A DNA stretch of 64,000 nucleotides from Sphingomonadaceae bacterium PASS1 (GCA_002255985.1 NKIR01000001.1:490914-554913), one strand, 5' to 3'; shown: positions 1-8,205, numbered from the stretch's first letter. The notes: a model not told the origin generated them from the letters alone. Numbers and translations: made by a program.

Positions 1-430
1 GCATGCTTTCGCGGTTCTCGCGCGCCATTGGCGTCAGTCCAAGCTGCTCGCAGCGCAGCTTTGTCATCGAAAGACAGATCAGGCCACGGCCATGGGTCGC
101 CATGAAGTTAATAGCGTCCGGCGTTGCCATTTGCGCTGGAATGATAAGGTCGCCTTCATTTTCGCGATCTTCATCGTCAACGAGGATATACATGCGTCCA
201 TTGCGGGCTTCTTCGATGATTTCCTCAATCGGAACGAGCGCAGGCGTGTCATCGTTCGAAAAGAGATAGATTTCCAGTTTGCGCAGCGTTTCCGCTGTTG
301 GATTCCAGCCTGCATCATCCAGATCACGCAAGGTATTGGCATGAAGGCCAGCCGCGCGCGCAAGGCCAGAACGGGACAAGCCGCCTTCGTTGACGAGATT
401 ACGAAGCTTTTCAATTAACTGGGTGGACAT
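1..430 (-). CDS. ribB: 3,4-dihydroxy-2-butanone-4-phosphate synthase with N-terminal HTH domain (partial)
   Basis: RibB converts ribulose-5-phosphate to the four-carbon precursor of riboflavin. Reading leftward from ATG at 430, an open frame of 143 residues runs off the window edge. Residues about 80-97 contain the RibB acidic loop [10 protein letters not shown], followed by [14 protein letters not shown] and [10 protein letters not shown], all typical of the family. Residues about 5-55 precede the usual RibB start and look like an XRE/Cro-type helix-turn-helix ([20 protein letters not shown]). A strong Shine-Dalgarno GGAGG lies at about 436-440. The C-terminal end, and any fused RibA domain, is outside the window. 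The RibB assignment is secure. The DNA-binding role of the extension is inference. Confidence 0.9.
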   Translation of the reverse strand, partial: MSTQLIEKLRNLVNEGGLSRSGLARAAGLHANTLRDLDDAGWNPTAETLRKLEIYLFSNDDTPALVPIEEIIEEARNGRMYILVDDEDRENEGDLIIPAQMATPDAINFMATHGRGLICLSMTKLRCEQLGLTPMARENRESM

Positions 431-450
431 ATGACCTCCAACATTCGCAG

Positions 451-474
451 AATAGCGAAACATGATTCGCTATT
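451..474. promoter_or_regulatory. Perfect inverted repeat upstream of ribB, candidate operator
   Basis: AATAGCGAA at 451-459 and TTCGCTATT at 466-474 are exact reverse complements separated by six bases. The dyad lies about 20 bases upstream of the ribB start, just beyond its ribosome-binding site, in the divergent region shared with the DUF2855 gene. Position and symmetry suggest an operator; the binding protein is unknown. Confidence 0.55.
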
Positions 475-475
475 T

Positions 476-513
476 TCACACTGAAATGTGATTGTCAAAG
501 CATGAATCACATT
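476..513. promoter_or_regulatory. Overlapping dyads upstream of the DUF2855 gene
   Basis: TCACA (476-480) and TGTGA (487-491) form one dyad. AATGTGATT (485-493) and AATCACATT (505-513) form a second perfect nine-base dyad with an 11-base spacer that shares the middle half-site. The array ends about 20 bases before the start at 534. The half-sites resemble TGTGA boxes but the first pair is everted relative to a CRP site. Function is inferred from symmetry only. Confidence 0.4.
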
Positions 514-533
514 GATATGTTGAGGAGAGTGTC

Positions 534-1622
534 ATGGCGCAGACAATATGGGTAAACAAAGCGAAGCTTTCGGAAAATATGGTCCATGATGCCGACCTGC
601 CCATATTGGCGGATGGCGCCATCAGGCTGAAAATCGAAAGCTTCTCGGTAACCGCAAACAACATCACTTATGCCGTCATTGGCGACATGTTCGGATACTG
701 GAACTTCTTTCCGGCTGAAGGCGCGTGGGGCGTCGTTCCCATGTGGGGACATGCGGTGGTCACCGAATCCCGCCACGCAGAAATCTCCGTTGGTGAGCGC
801 GTATACGGCTATCTTCCCATGGGCACGCATTTGGACGTCTTGCCGGGAAAAGTGAGCGCCAGCGGCTTCAGCGACACCGCAGCCCATCGCCAGCCCATGA
901 GCCCAATCTATAACCAGTATAGTCGTATTAACGCGGACCCTGAGCATGATGCGGCCAAAGAGACAGAGCGCATGCTATTTGGGCCGCTGTTCAAAACTGG
1001 TTTTCTCATTGAAGCCATGTTCCGCCGCGAAGATTGGTTCGGCGCGCAGAATTTGGTCATGACGAGCGCGTCGTCGAAAACATCTATGAGCCTCGCGAGC
1101 GTTGCGAAGGACTTGTCGCCCCATATCAAACGGATTGGCCTGACATCAAAAGGCAATGTCGCATTCGTTGCCAATTCAGGTCTCTATGACGAGGTCATCG
1201 CCTATGATGACATTGGCGATTTGCCCGCTGCGGTCTCGGTAGCCGTTGATTTTGCCGGTAACAGCGGATTGCTGCGCGGCATTCACGACGCGCTCGGGGA
1301 GCATCTAAAATATAGCTGCCTCGTCGGCGCAACGCATGTCGATGCACGCGGCGCGAACAGCCCGGGCGGCAATGGTGACGCAATGCCAGGCCCCAAGCCA
1401 ATTCTTTTCTTCGCACCCGATCACGCCGTCGCCACCATTCAGGAACTTGGTCCCAAAGGCTTTGGCGAAGCTGTTGCGACAAGCTGGAAAAGCTTCCTTG
1501 TCGCCGTAGACGGTGTCGTGGAAATCGATGAACGCACTGGAATAACCAATGCTATTCCCGCGTTCACCGACACATTTCAGGGCAAAGCAGAACCCGCGAT
1601 CGGGATTATCATTCGTCCTTAA
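534..1622 (+). CDS. DUF2855 family protein
   Basis: This 362-residue protein matches the DUF2855 family, whose members resemble medium-chain reductases but have no established reaction. Seen here are an N-terminal segment with VWGVVPMWGHAVV-like residues that recalls the GroES-like fold of alcohol dehydrogenases (GERVYGYLPMGTHLDV near 85-100), and a central FAGNSGL-like segment in place of a canonical glycine-rich nucleotide site. The start ATG at 534 has GAGGAGAG upstream. It is divergent from ribB, and its 3-prime end overlaps the convergent amidohydrolase by 14 bases. No signal peptide is visible, so it is probably cytosolic. Confidence 0.75.
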   Translation: MAQTIWVNKAKLSENMVHDADLPILADGAIRLKIESFSVTANNITYAVIGDMFGYWNFFPAEGAWGVVPMWGHAVVTESRHAEISVGERVYGYLPMGTHLDVLPGKVSASGFSDTAAHRQPMSPIYNQYSRINADPEHDAAKETERMLFGPLFKTGFLIEAMFRREDWFGAQNLVMTSASSKTSMSLASVAKDLSPHIKRIGLTSKGNVAFVANSGLYDEVIAYDDIGDLPAAVSVAVDFAGNSGLLRGIHDALGEHLKYSCLVGATHVDARGANSPGGNGDAMPGPKPILFFAPDHAVATIQELGPKGFGEAVATSWKSFLVAVDGVVEIDERTGITNAIPAFTDTFQGKAEPAIGIIIRP

Positions 1623-2913
1623 ATACCCGGCCGTCCTTCATCACGAACTTCACCGCTTTCAAAACGGTGACGTCTAATGTAGGATCGCCTGCAACGGCAA
1701 TAAGATCAGCAGCTTTGCCGAGCTCAAGGCTGCCCACTTCCTTCTCCACGCCTAACAGGGTTGCCGCGTTCATCGTCGCAGCCTGAATCGCCGCGCTGGC
1801 GGGCATGCCATGCTTGACCATCAGCTCGAACTCGTCAGCATTCTTTCCATGTTTTGAGACACCGGCATCTGTCCCGAACGCAATTTTCACGCCTGCGGGA
1901 TACGCCTTTTCAAGACCTTTGCCCGTAACGCCAATGCGCCATTTGACCTTTGCCAACACGTCTGGCGGATAGGCATTGGGGTTCGCCGCAAGCCGTTCAA
2001 TGTAACCATTCACGGTTGACAGCGTCGGAACATAATATGCGCCCGCCGTTTTGAACAATTTGATGCTCGCATCGGTCAGCATCGTCCCGTGTTCGATAGA
2101 GTCGGCGCCAACGGCAAGCGCTGCATCAATGCCGTCATCACCATGCGCGTGCACGGCAACTTTCTTGCCATACATATGTGCGGTATCGACCAATGCTTTA
2201 ACTTCATCGTCAAACACTTGCCGGCCAAGACCCGTGCCAATGCGACTGTTAACGCCGCCTGTTGTCGCTATCTTAATAACATCTACGCCGCGCCGAATTT
2301 GCTTACGCACAGCCTGACGACAGCTTTCAACACCATCGCACAAATTGTCTTGGCCGATACTGTTGTGCAGATCTTCCGAAACCGACAGCGTGGCATCCAT
2401 ATGCCCGCTTGTGGTGGAAATCGAACGCCCAGCATCGATGATCCGAGGCCCGGGTAACTCGCCGGCCGCAACAGAATCGCGAAGAGCCAAAGTCGCGCCG
2501 CTTCCGTCGCCCAAATTGCGCACGGTGGTGAAGCCCGCCATCAGCGTCTTCTTTGCGTTTTCGGCGGTACGGTATGCGGCTCGGGCAGGACTATCGGTCA
2601 TAGCCTCAATCAACGCGGCATTCCCGCCCGCATCGCTATCGAGATGCACATGGCTGTCGATCAAACCAGGAAGAACAAACTTGTCTTTCAAATCGATCAA
2701 CTTTGCGCCTGCTGGACCAGCCTGATGCCCGGCCAAAATCTCGGCTACCTTGCCATTACGAATGATGACAGTCGACGGACCGCGTGGTGCTCCTCCAGGC
2801 TTGTCGAGCAATTGCCCGGCATGGACGACCGTGACTTGTTCGACGTTTTGGGCCGCCAAGGGCGCGCTCGCCAACAATACGGCACTCAATGAAACAAAAG
2901 CAATTATCTTCAA
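1609..2913 (-). CDS. Secreted metal-dependent amidohydrolase (prolidase/imidazolonepropionase-like)
   Basis: A 434-residue amidohydrolase-superfamily enzyme of the Xaa-Pro-dipeptidase-like group. It has a signal peptide (IIAFVSLSAVLLASAPLAAQ) and the metal-binding HVH in LIDSHVHLD. A candidate carboxylated lysine lies in VDVIKIATTGG, and the remaining ligands in VHAHGDD, EHGTMLTD and FGTDAG. I chose TTG at 2913 because AGGGGAG lies nine bases upstream, the signal peptide begins there, and the preceding gene ends at 2918. A longer frame to 3048 would put 45 unlikely residues before the signal. It is the last gene of the seven-gene operon. The substrate is not predictable. Confidence 0.85.
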   Translation of the reverse strand: MKIIAFVSLSAVLLASAPLAAQNVEQVTVVHAGQLLDKPGGAPRGPSTVIIRNGKVAEILAGHQAGPAGAKLIDLKDKFVLPGLIDSHVHLDSDAGGNAALIEAMTDSPARAAYRTAENAKKTLMAGFTTVRNLGDGSGATLALRDSVAAGELPGPRIIDAGRSISTTSGHMDATLSVSEDLHNSIGQDNLCDGVESCRQAVRKQIRRGVDVIKIATTGGVNSRIGTGLGRQVFDDEVKALVDTAHMYGKKVAVHAHGDDGIDAALAVGADSIEHGTMLTDASIKLFKTAGAYYVPTLSTVNGYIERLAANPNAYPPDVLAKVKWRIGVTGKGLEKAYPAGVKIAFGTDAGVSKHGKNADEFELMVKHGMPASAAIQAATMNAATLLGVEKEVGSLELGKAADLIAVAGDPTLDVTVLKAVKFVMKDGRVFKDE

Positions 2914-2917
2914 TTCT

Positions 2918-3727
2918 TCAAACTCCCCTGTCGGTTTTATAACGTGTACCTGCTGGCGGCGGATCTTGCGGCGGCCCAGCAAAACATTGTGCAACGGCCA
3001 TCCATTGATGCGCGACTTCTCCGGTGACTGCAAGCGACGTATCGGCAATGTTGCGACATTGCGTCACAACCTGACAAAATTCGGAAGCGCTGCCCCTAAT
3101 GAGCCCACTGTCCGACGCCTCACCATATTCCCATATCGTTCCTGAAGGCGCAGTCAGGTGAAGCTGCGGCATTGGCCCAGGCGGGTCTTGGCGCCGGTTT
3201 TTCCACGTAAAGCCCCATGTATTGACGCCCAACCGAACGATATTGCCGATGCGGTCCGTATCCTGACGTGCGACACCCAGAACATCATAAACCGCCTGGG
3301 CATGTGCCCATGTTTCCATGAGACGCGCGGTTATGGAGCTTAGCGCGCTCATATCCGGCCCGACCCATTTCAGCCGCAGTTTTGGATCGGCCTTGGCAAA
3401 TGCAGCGGCTACAGTCTCTGTCCGATTTAGCCATGCCTGCAGCAAAGCCTGCCCAGAAAGTCCGTCCAGAAAAGACGCCTCAAAAGCAGGTAACTTCCCG
3501 CCCCGAACCCCCTCCATCATCGCGGCAACAAATGCACCAAATGCCGTCTCATCCTGCAACGACAGGTCCACCGCGATATTCCAGACATGCAAATGCCGGA
3601 TGATGTTGTTGATCGTCCATCCCTTAAACTGCGTTTGCGTTTCGAAATCAGAATCGCTCAGCGCAGCAAGACGCCCTGCGAAAGCTCTGCTCTCTTCCAA
3701 AAAGTCTGTTGCCTGCTGCATAACCAT
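2918..3727 (-). CDS. TIGR03084 family (DinB/maleylpyruvate-isomerase-like) protein
   Basis: A 269-residue protein that I recognise as the TIGR03084 family, related to mycothiol-dependent maleylpyruvate isomerase/DinB-fold proteins. The N-terminal region has the fold's helical motif with WTINNIIRHLHVWN around residues 40-52, and WAHAQAVYDVLG around residue 140 supplies another likely metal-ligand histidine. Its start overlaps the acyl-CoA dehydrogenase stop (TGATG at 3729-3725), so translation is probably coupled. A GTG at 3730 is an alternative. Family members lie next to acyl-CoA genes, but the reaction is unknown. Mycothiol is not expected in this lineage, so isomerase activity should not be assumed. 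Confidence 0.75.
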   Translation of the reverse strand: MVMQQATDFLEESRAFAGRLAALSDSDFETQTQFKGWTINNIIRHLHVWNIAVDLSLQDETAFGAFVAAMMEGVRGGKLPAFEASFLDGLSGQALLQAWLNRTETVAAAFAKADPKLRLKWVGPDMSALSSITARLMETWAHAQAVYDVLGVARQDTDRIGNIVRLGVNTWGFTWKNRRQDPPGPMPQLHLTAPSGTIWEYGEASDSGLIRGSASEFCQVVTQCRNIADTSLAVTGEVAHQWMAVAQCFAGPPQDPPPAGTRYKTDRGV

Positions 3728-5004
3728 CACCCCATAAATCCGAACAAATGTCCCGCCACTTTGCGCATTTGGATCTCCTCTGCACCTTCGGTAATTCGAT
3801 AGCGCCGATGGTGTCGGTAGATATGTTCGAACGGTTTATGCCGTGAATAACCGATGCCACCATGCACCTGCATCGCGAAATCGGCTGCATTGCAGACCAA
3901 CCGGTTTGCCTTGTAATTACACATGCTGACTTTGTCCGATAACCGCACGGCGACTTCAGGCTTGGTCATGCTGTCCATTTCGGCGGCCGTTTTGCAAATC
4001 AATAGGCGTAGCATCTCCGCGTCGGTTTGCAGTTCTACCAAGGGGAACTGAATGGCCTGATTTACCGCAAGAGGTTTGCCAAATGGCTTACGCTCACGCG
4101 CGTACTTCACCGCTTCATCAATGCAATATTGGGCTGCGCCGAGCGAACTTGCCGCTTGGCGAATACGGTTCTCGTGCACAAAATGCTGCGAAACAGCCAG
4201 GCCATTGTCCAATTCCCCAAGGATAGCGCTTTCGGGCACCCAGACATCGGTATATTTAACCTTGGGGTGGTCGGTGGGCATATTGAACGTCCACATATAT
4301 TCGCCAATTTCAAATCCTGGCGCGTCCGTTGGGACAACAAAACAGGTAATGCCGCGCGCTTTGCCATCTTCACCGCTGGTGCGCGCAAAGGTCATCACGT
4401 GCGATGTATAGGGCAGCCCGGTCGTCCACATCTTGTTGCCGTTGATGCGATAGCCTGCAACGCCGTCACGCATTTCAGGCACCGCGCGCGTATCCATATG
4501 CGTTGCGTCAGAGCCATGATCTTCTTCGGTCAGGCCAAAGCTCCAACCCATTTTGCCCTCGAGCATGGGCGGAATAAACGCGGCCTTTTGTTGCGGCGTT
4601 CCAAAATCACGCAGCATCAAAACCTGCACAAGATTGCCGACAATGCTGCTTTCGTTCTGCAGGTCGTTATGCAGGCCTAACCCCTTGTGCGCCAGATGAT
4701 GCCGGATGACCGCCATCGCCAGATTGGAGCCATTTTTACCGCCAAATTCTTGTGGGATAGCAAAGCGGTAGTGCCCCGCCTTGTCCGCCACCTGCCGCAT
4801 TTCGGCCAGCAATGCCCACCAATCAGCACGCGGGTGACCGTCATTATCCCAATCGGTCCGCGCATTTTCGCGGCGGTGATCAAAAAAACGTATATTGTCG
4901 TCGCGCGCCTCGATCGGTTTGATTTCCCGATCAATGAACGCGTCAAGTTCGGCCAGATAGTCGGTGATCTCTGTGGGAATTTCGAAGAGCATTAGATTGT
5001 CCAT
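3727..5004 (-). CDS. Acyl-CoA dehydrogenase family protein (candidate partner of APH-type kinase)
   Basis: A 425-residue acyl-CoA dehydrogenase. WSFGLTEEDHGSDATHMDTRA and GNKMWTTGL are the middle-domain FAD and substrate segments. The C-terminal helical domain carries RKPFGKPLAVNQAIQF, MQVHGGIGYSRHKPFEH and RITEGAEEIQMRKVA, where the glutamate in TEG fits the catalytic base position. The gene overlaps the upstream kinase by 13 bases and the downstream TIGR03084 gene by one base. Acyl-CoA dehydrogenases next to an APH-type kinase recall the ACAD10/ACAD11 fusion proteins and LvaA/LvaC of levulinate catabolism, which act on 4-hydroxyacyl-CoAs. That function here is inference from context. Confidence 0.9.
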   Translation of the reverse strand: MDNLMLFEIPTEITDYLAELDAFIDREIKPIEARDDNIRFFDHRRENARTDWDNDGHPRADWWALLAEMRQVADKAGHYRFAIPQEFGGKNGSNLAMAVIRHHLAHKGLGLHNDLQNESSIVGNLVQVLMLRDFGTPQQKAAFIPPMLEGKMGWSFGLTEEDHGSDATHMDTRAVPEMRDGVAGYRINGNKMWTTGLPYTSHVMTFARTSGEDGKARGITCFVVPTDAPGFEIGEYMWTFNMPTDHPKVKYTDVWVPESAILGELDNGLAVSQHFVHENRIRQAASSLGAAQYCIDEAVKYARERKPFGKPLAVNQAIQFPLVELQTDAEMLRLLICKTAAEMDSMTKPEVAVRLSDKVSMCNYKANRLVCNAADFAMQVHGGIGYSRHKPFEHIYRHHRRYRITEGAEEIQMRKVAGHLFGFMG

Positions 5005-6323
5005 TTTTTTCTGGCCGCGGCCAAGCCTGAATATTTGGGTTGGTCAGCCGCAAGTTTGGCGAGCGACTGCGCTTTTAGCTGCGCCAGCAACCCCGGGGTG
5101 GTGCGTGATTGTCGGCCCGCCAAAAATGCATCGGAAAGCGACTTATCATGCACGTTTAACGGCGCAGTCGCTTCGCGCTGTAACATGCCCAGTGCGTTCA
5201 CGGCCACGGCAGCCATGAAACGGTCACGTCCCTTTGCCTGTGGTTTGATATCAGTCTCAATCCAACGCGCGAGCGCCTCGAGCATTTCTGTTGCGGATGG
5301 TTCCCCCAGCCGTCGCGGTGCTACAGGCGACGGCAGCGTAATTGGGCCACGTTCGGCTTCAGGCGCATCCTCTTCCAATAGCATCAGCAAATCAATTTCG
5401 GTTTCCGAAGTCCGCCGTCCAATGACGGCACGCTCTAACCCTTCGTCGAGACCGCTGCGCCAGATATCGGCCATTTGCAGACAGCAGACGCCCCACCACA
5501 ATGTCGAATAGATAAGCCACCAACGGAAGCGTGCAGGTTCGACCGATTTACCGCTCACGCTTTCATAGGCGGCGAAAAATTCGTCCAACGGGCCAATGCC
5601 AAATGCGGGCCGGTCAATATATCCGAATCGCCAGCTGTTAATGCAGCCAAAGGCGAGATCCTGATGCCGGTCCCCCCGATGCGCCAATTCCCAGTCGAGA
5701 ACAGCGGCGAGACCATCAGCATCGACCATGATATTGCCCATGCGAAAATCGCCATGAAGCAACACTGCAGAAACCGGCGAAGGCAAATGGTCCTCAAGCC
5801 ATTTAAACGCGAGCGCCATTACTGCGCGATCGCCGCCAAAGTTGATGAACCGTTCCCGCAACTCAACGAGCAAGCTTTCCGCGCTGGTTTCAGGCATCTG
5901 AGGCAGCGTGTCAGACCGCACCGCGTGAATTGAAGCCAGTTCGCGGGCGAAATCATTCAACAATCCCGGTGGAGCGTTAGGCAAGATTTTTGCAGGGTTA
6001 ACCTCTGCCTCCACACGGCGCATCACATAGCCGGTTCCGAGATGATCAGCAGCGCTTACCTCACCCATTATTTCTGGGGCCTTCACCCCCGCCGCAAAGG
6101 CCGCACGAACGACAGCCGCCTCCACGTCATGGCCATAGGTTCGGCCTGCCATCATGTCCGCCGATGGTGACCGCCGCAGCACATATCCCTGCCCCGCATA
6201 ATCAAACGACCAGCTTTCCATGTTCGCGCCACCTGTCAGCCGGACAAGGTTCTCAGCGTCGGCGGTTCCCCCGAACACCCGCCGGGCAAAGGTCGTGACC
6301 AATAAGGCGATGCCGTCGCTCAA
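4992..6323 (-). CDS. APH-type phosphotransferase with C-terminal DUF6285-like domain
   Basis: A 443-residue aminoglycoside-phosphotransferase-fold kinase. It has the catalytic loop VLLHGDFRMGNIMVD and the metal-binding AVLDWELAHRGD about 20 residues later, as in ACAD10/11 kinase domains. After a proline-rich linker (PITLPSPVAPRRLGEPS) the last 110 residues (EMLEALARWIETDIKP, FMAAVAVNALGMLQRE) look like the small DUF6285 protein usually encoded separately beside such kinases. TTG at 6323 was chosen because it forms a TTGA start-stop overlap with the preceding gene; the frame stays open to 6434. The likely role is phosphorylating a hydroxyacyl-CoA for the adjacent dehydrogenase, by analogy with LvaA/ACAD11. 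Antibiotic resistance is unlikely. Confidence 0.82.
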   Translation of the reverse strand: MSDGIALLVTTFARRVFGGTADAENLVRLTGGANMESWSFDYAGQGYVLRRSPSADMMAGRTYGHDVEAAVVRAAFAAGVKAPEIMGEVSAADHLGTGYVMRRVEAEVNPAKILPNAPPGLLNDFARELASIHAVRSDTLPQMPETSAESLLVELRERFINFGGDRAVMALAFKWLEDHLPSPVSAVLLHGDFRMGNIMVDADGLAAVLDWELAHRGDRHQDLAFGCINSWRFGYIDRPAFGIGPLDEFFAAYESVSGKSVEPARFRWWLIYSTLWWGVCCLQMADIWRSGLDEGLERAVIGRRTSETEIDLLMLLEEDAPEAERGPITLPSPVAPRRLGEPSATEMLEALARWIETDIKPQAKGRDRFMAAVAVNALGMLQREATAPLNVHDKSLSDAFLAGRQSRTTPGLLAQLKAQSLAKLAADQPKYSGLAAARKKWTI

Positions 6324-6715
6324 ACGGTTTGCCCCTGCCAATATGCAAATATCCCGTCCTGTAATTTGCGGATATGGGCTTGCGCCTGTGGTCCAGTCCA
6401 TTCGCCCTGATAGTCGGTGCGCCCGGTCCACCACCCTTGCCCCGGCAAACCGTCGCCTTCACGCACCACAAGCACGGCAAGCGCTGGTCGACCTTCGGCG
6501 AGCGTTATCTGGTCAATCTTATCCAACGTCTTGCAGACCGCGCGCATCTTTGGCCGTGTAAACCGGAAACCAAGGTTCAGCAGCAACTCAGAATAGCTGA
6601 TTGCCCGGCCATCGCGTGCGCATTGCTCGAGAATGACCTTAATTCGCGCAACATCGTGCAGCGCGGAAACATCCGCCGCGGGATCGCTCAGAAATTCTTC
6701 AAGGACAGGGTCCAA
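6320..6715 (-). CDS. Conserved-looking hypothetical protein
   Basis: A 131-residue soluble protein that I do not recognise. The first 70 residues are helical (VARIKVILEQCARDGRAISYSELLLNLGFRFTRP shows the pattern, including a possible winged-helix segment), followed by LAVLVVREGDGLPGQGWW and an aromatic C-terminus ending HIRKLQDGIFAYWQGQTV. No signal peptide, membrane segment or cysteine pair is obvious. It lies eight bases after the nitronate monooxygenase-like gene and overlaps the kinase start by four bases, so it is almost certainly translated as part of the operon. It could be a small DNA-binding or accessory subunit, but nothing visible proves that. Confidence 0.7.
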   Translation of the reverse strand: MDPVLEEFLSDPAADVSALHDVARIKVILEQCARDGRAISYSELLLNLGFRFTRPKMRAVCKTLDKIDQITLAEGRPALAVLVVREGDGLPGQGWWTGRTDYQGEWTGPQAQAHIRKLQDGIFAYWQGQTV

Positions 6716-6723
6716 AGCCGCTC

Positions 6724-7665
6724 CTAAAGATAGTCGTTGCGCATATTGTTCATAACATCGTGGAATTCTTCCATGACTTCGTCGATGATTTTTTTCGAAG
6801 GCTTCACCGTATCAATGCGTCCCGCAACTTGTCCGGACAGCGCGATCGCAGCTTCCATGTCACCGCCAAAATACAAATCGAGCACGCCGCGCATTTCGCC
6901 CATGATATTTTCCGAAGGCGTCACATCCAGCTTTTCCGTCCGGTCCGTACGCAGCGCACGCAGCGCCGGGCCCGGGCCATGGCGGTTTAGGAACAGCGTG
7001 TCTGTTTCCTTGGCGTTTATGATCGCGTCTTTCCAGTTTTGATGGACTGGCGATTCCGCCGCGCTGACCATCCGTGTACCCATTTGCACAGCTTCGGCAC
7101 CTAGCGCGAACGCCGCCGCCATCGTCCGTCCACAGACCATTCCGCCGGCGGCAACGATCGGTACGTCGACTTTGCTCCTTATGAGCGGCAACAGGACCAT
7201 GAGCGCAACATCTTTGGGATTTTTAAACCCGCCGCCCTCGCCGCCTTCGACGACCAAGCCATCGACACCCGCCTCAATCGCCTTCAACGCGCCGGCTAAC
7301 GTAGGGACCACATGAAACACGGTTAGCCCCGCAGCCTTCAGCGGACCGCAATATTTGTTCGGATCGCCCGCCGACGTAGTGACGAATTTTACGCCCTGAT
7401 CAACGACGAAATCTACGATACCGGGATCGCGGACAAAGGCTTGCGCGATGTTCACGCCAAATGGCTTGTCCGTCAGTTCGCGCATCTTGATGATCTCTGC
7501 GCGCACTTCCTCCAATTGGCCAGATGACGTTTCAATGATCCCAAGTCCACCGGCGTTTGAAACGGCCGAAGCCAGTTGCGCCCGCGCGATCCAGCCCATG
7601 GGGGCCTGAATGATCGGATATTCAACGCCAAGCAATTCGGTAATGCGGTTTTTAATAGGTTTCAT
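6724..7665 (-). CDS. Nitronate monooxygenase / enoyl reductase-like FMN protein
   Basis: A 313-residue TIM-barrel flavoprotein of the 2-nitropropane dioxygenase (NMO/FabK) superfamily. It begins ITELLGVEYPIIQAPMG and contains SNAGGLGIIE, VEGGEGGGFKNPKD, PIVAAGGMVCGRTMAAAFALGAEAVQMGTRM, all typical FMN-binding strands. The usual catalytic histidine of NMOs (GGH) is replaced by phenylalanine (GGF), so classical nitronate oxidation is doubtful. In acyl-CoA operons such proteins may act on enoyl thioesters, which is inference. The start at ATG 7665 is four bases after the DUF1330 stop; a longer frame to 7737 would overlap that gene by 68 bases. Confidence 0.85.
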   Translation of the reverse strand: MKPIKNRITELLGVEYPIIQAPMGWIARAQLASAVSNAGGLGIIETSSGQLEEVRAEIIKMRELTDKPFGVNIAQAFVRDPGIVDFVVDQGVKFVTTSAGDPNKYCGPLKAAGLTVFHVVPTLAGALKAIEAGVDGLVVEGGEGGGFKNPKDVALMVLLPLIRSKVDVPIVAAGGMVCGRTMAAAFALGAEAVQMGTRMVSAAESPVHQNWKDAIINAKETDTLFLNRHGPGPALRALRTDRTEKLDVTPSENIMGEMRGVLDLYFGGDMEAAIALSGQVAGRIDTVKPSKKIIDEVMEEFHDVMNNMRNDYL

Positions 7666-7669
7666 GATG

Positions 7670-8083
7670 TCAGCGTCCAATCTGGCTTGTGCGGATGTTG
7701 AGTTGGCCGGCGAGGCCAGCTTTGCGATGAACTTCAATCGCCCGATATTCCGGGGAGGACATCATCTTCTGCATGGCCGCCAATGAAGGGTATTCGACCA
7801 ACGCAACCATGTCCCAAAGTTCTTCGACCTCGCCAATCATAAGTCCCGTAACTTGCCCGGCATAAATCTGCTTCCCGTCGACCGCAGCAAGACACGCCTG
7901 AATACCCTTCCCATAACGGGCATAAGCCCTAGCGCCACTAAGGTCAGCATCGCTGCCATCGGCATACTCTGCGGTCTCTTTGAATTTCAAAAGGTTGACC
8001 ATCACAAAGGGTCCATTTTCAGGACCGCCGAAAAAGGACGTGATTTGCTCCGTGCCCGGAAAAACTGCGTTCTCGACGCGCAT
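7670..8083 (-). CDS. DUF1330 domain protein
   Basis: A 137-residue protein with a C-terminal DUF1330-like ferredoxin-fold domain: PFVMVNLLKFKE, ARAYARYGKGI, WDMVALVEYPSLAAMQKMMSSPEYRAIEVHRKAGL. Family members are small dimeric alpha-beta barrel proteins of uncertain function, often near catabolic genes. The ATG at 8083 has a very strong GGGGGAGAG ribosome-binding site. It is the first gene of the seven-gene minus-strand operon, with a TTAATC-type dyad immediately upstream. Confidence 0.8.
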   Translation of the reverse strand: MRVENAVFPGTEQITSFFGGPENGPFVMVNLLKFKETAEYADGSDADLSGARAYARYGKGIQACLAAVDGKQIYAGQVTGLMIGEVEELWDMVALVEYPSLAAMQKMMSSPEYRAIEVHRKAGLAGQLNIRTSQIGR

Positions 8084-8103
8084 CGTTGTTCTCTCCCCCT
8101 AAT

Positions 8104-8119
8104 TTAATCATCTGCTTAA
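8104..8119. promoter_or_regulatory. TTAATC-N4-G(C)TTAA operator candidate, site A
   Basis: TTAATC at 8104-8109 and GCTTAA at 8114-8119 form a dyad with a four-base spacer and one mismatch. The symmetry extends outward (ATTTAA/TTAAAT). It sits about 20 bases upstream of the first gene of the kinase/acyl-CoA dehydrogenase operon. Spacing and half-site match two other dyads at 12832-12847 and 47455-47470. Confidence 0.5.
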
Positions 8120-8205
8120 ATCAGAGGAGACGTGTTGTAAAAGCGAATATGTGCAGCTCGTGACATTGCCTTAATTACGATAACTTCGAAGGCCAAAAAG
8201 AGCGG

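Noticed and set aside
431-533. FMN riboswitch upstream of ribB
   Set aside because: The space is too short and holds dyads instead of the conserved FMN aptamer helices.
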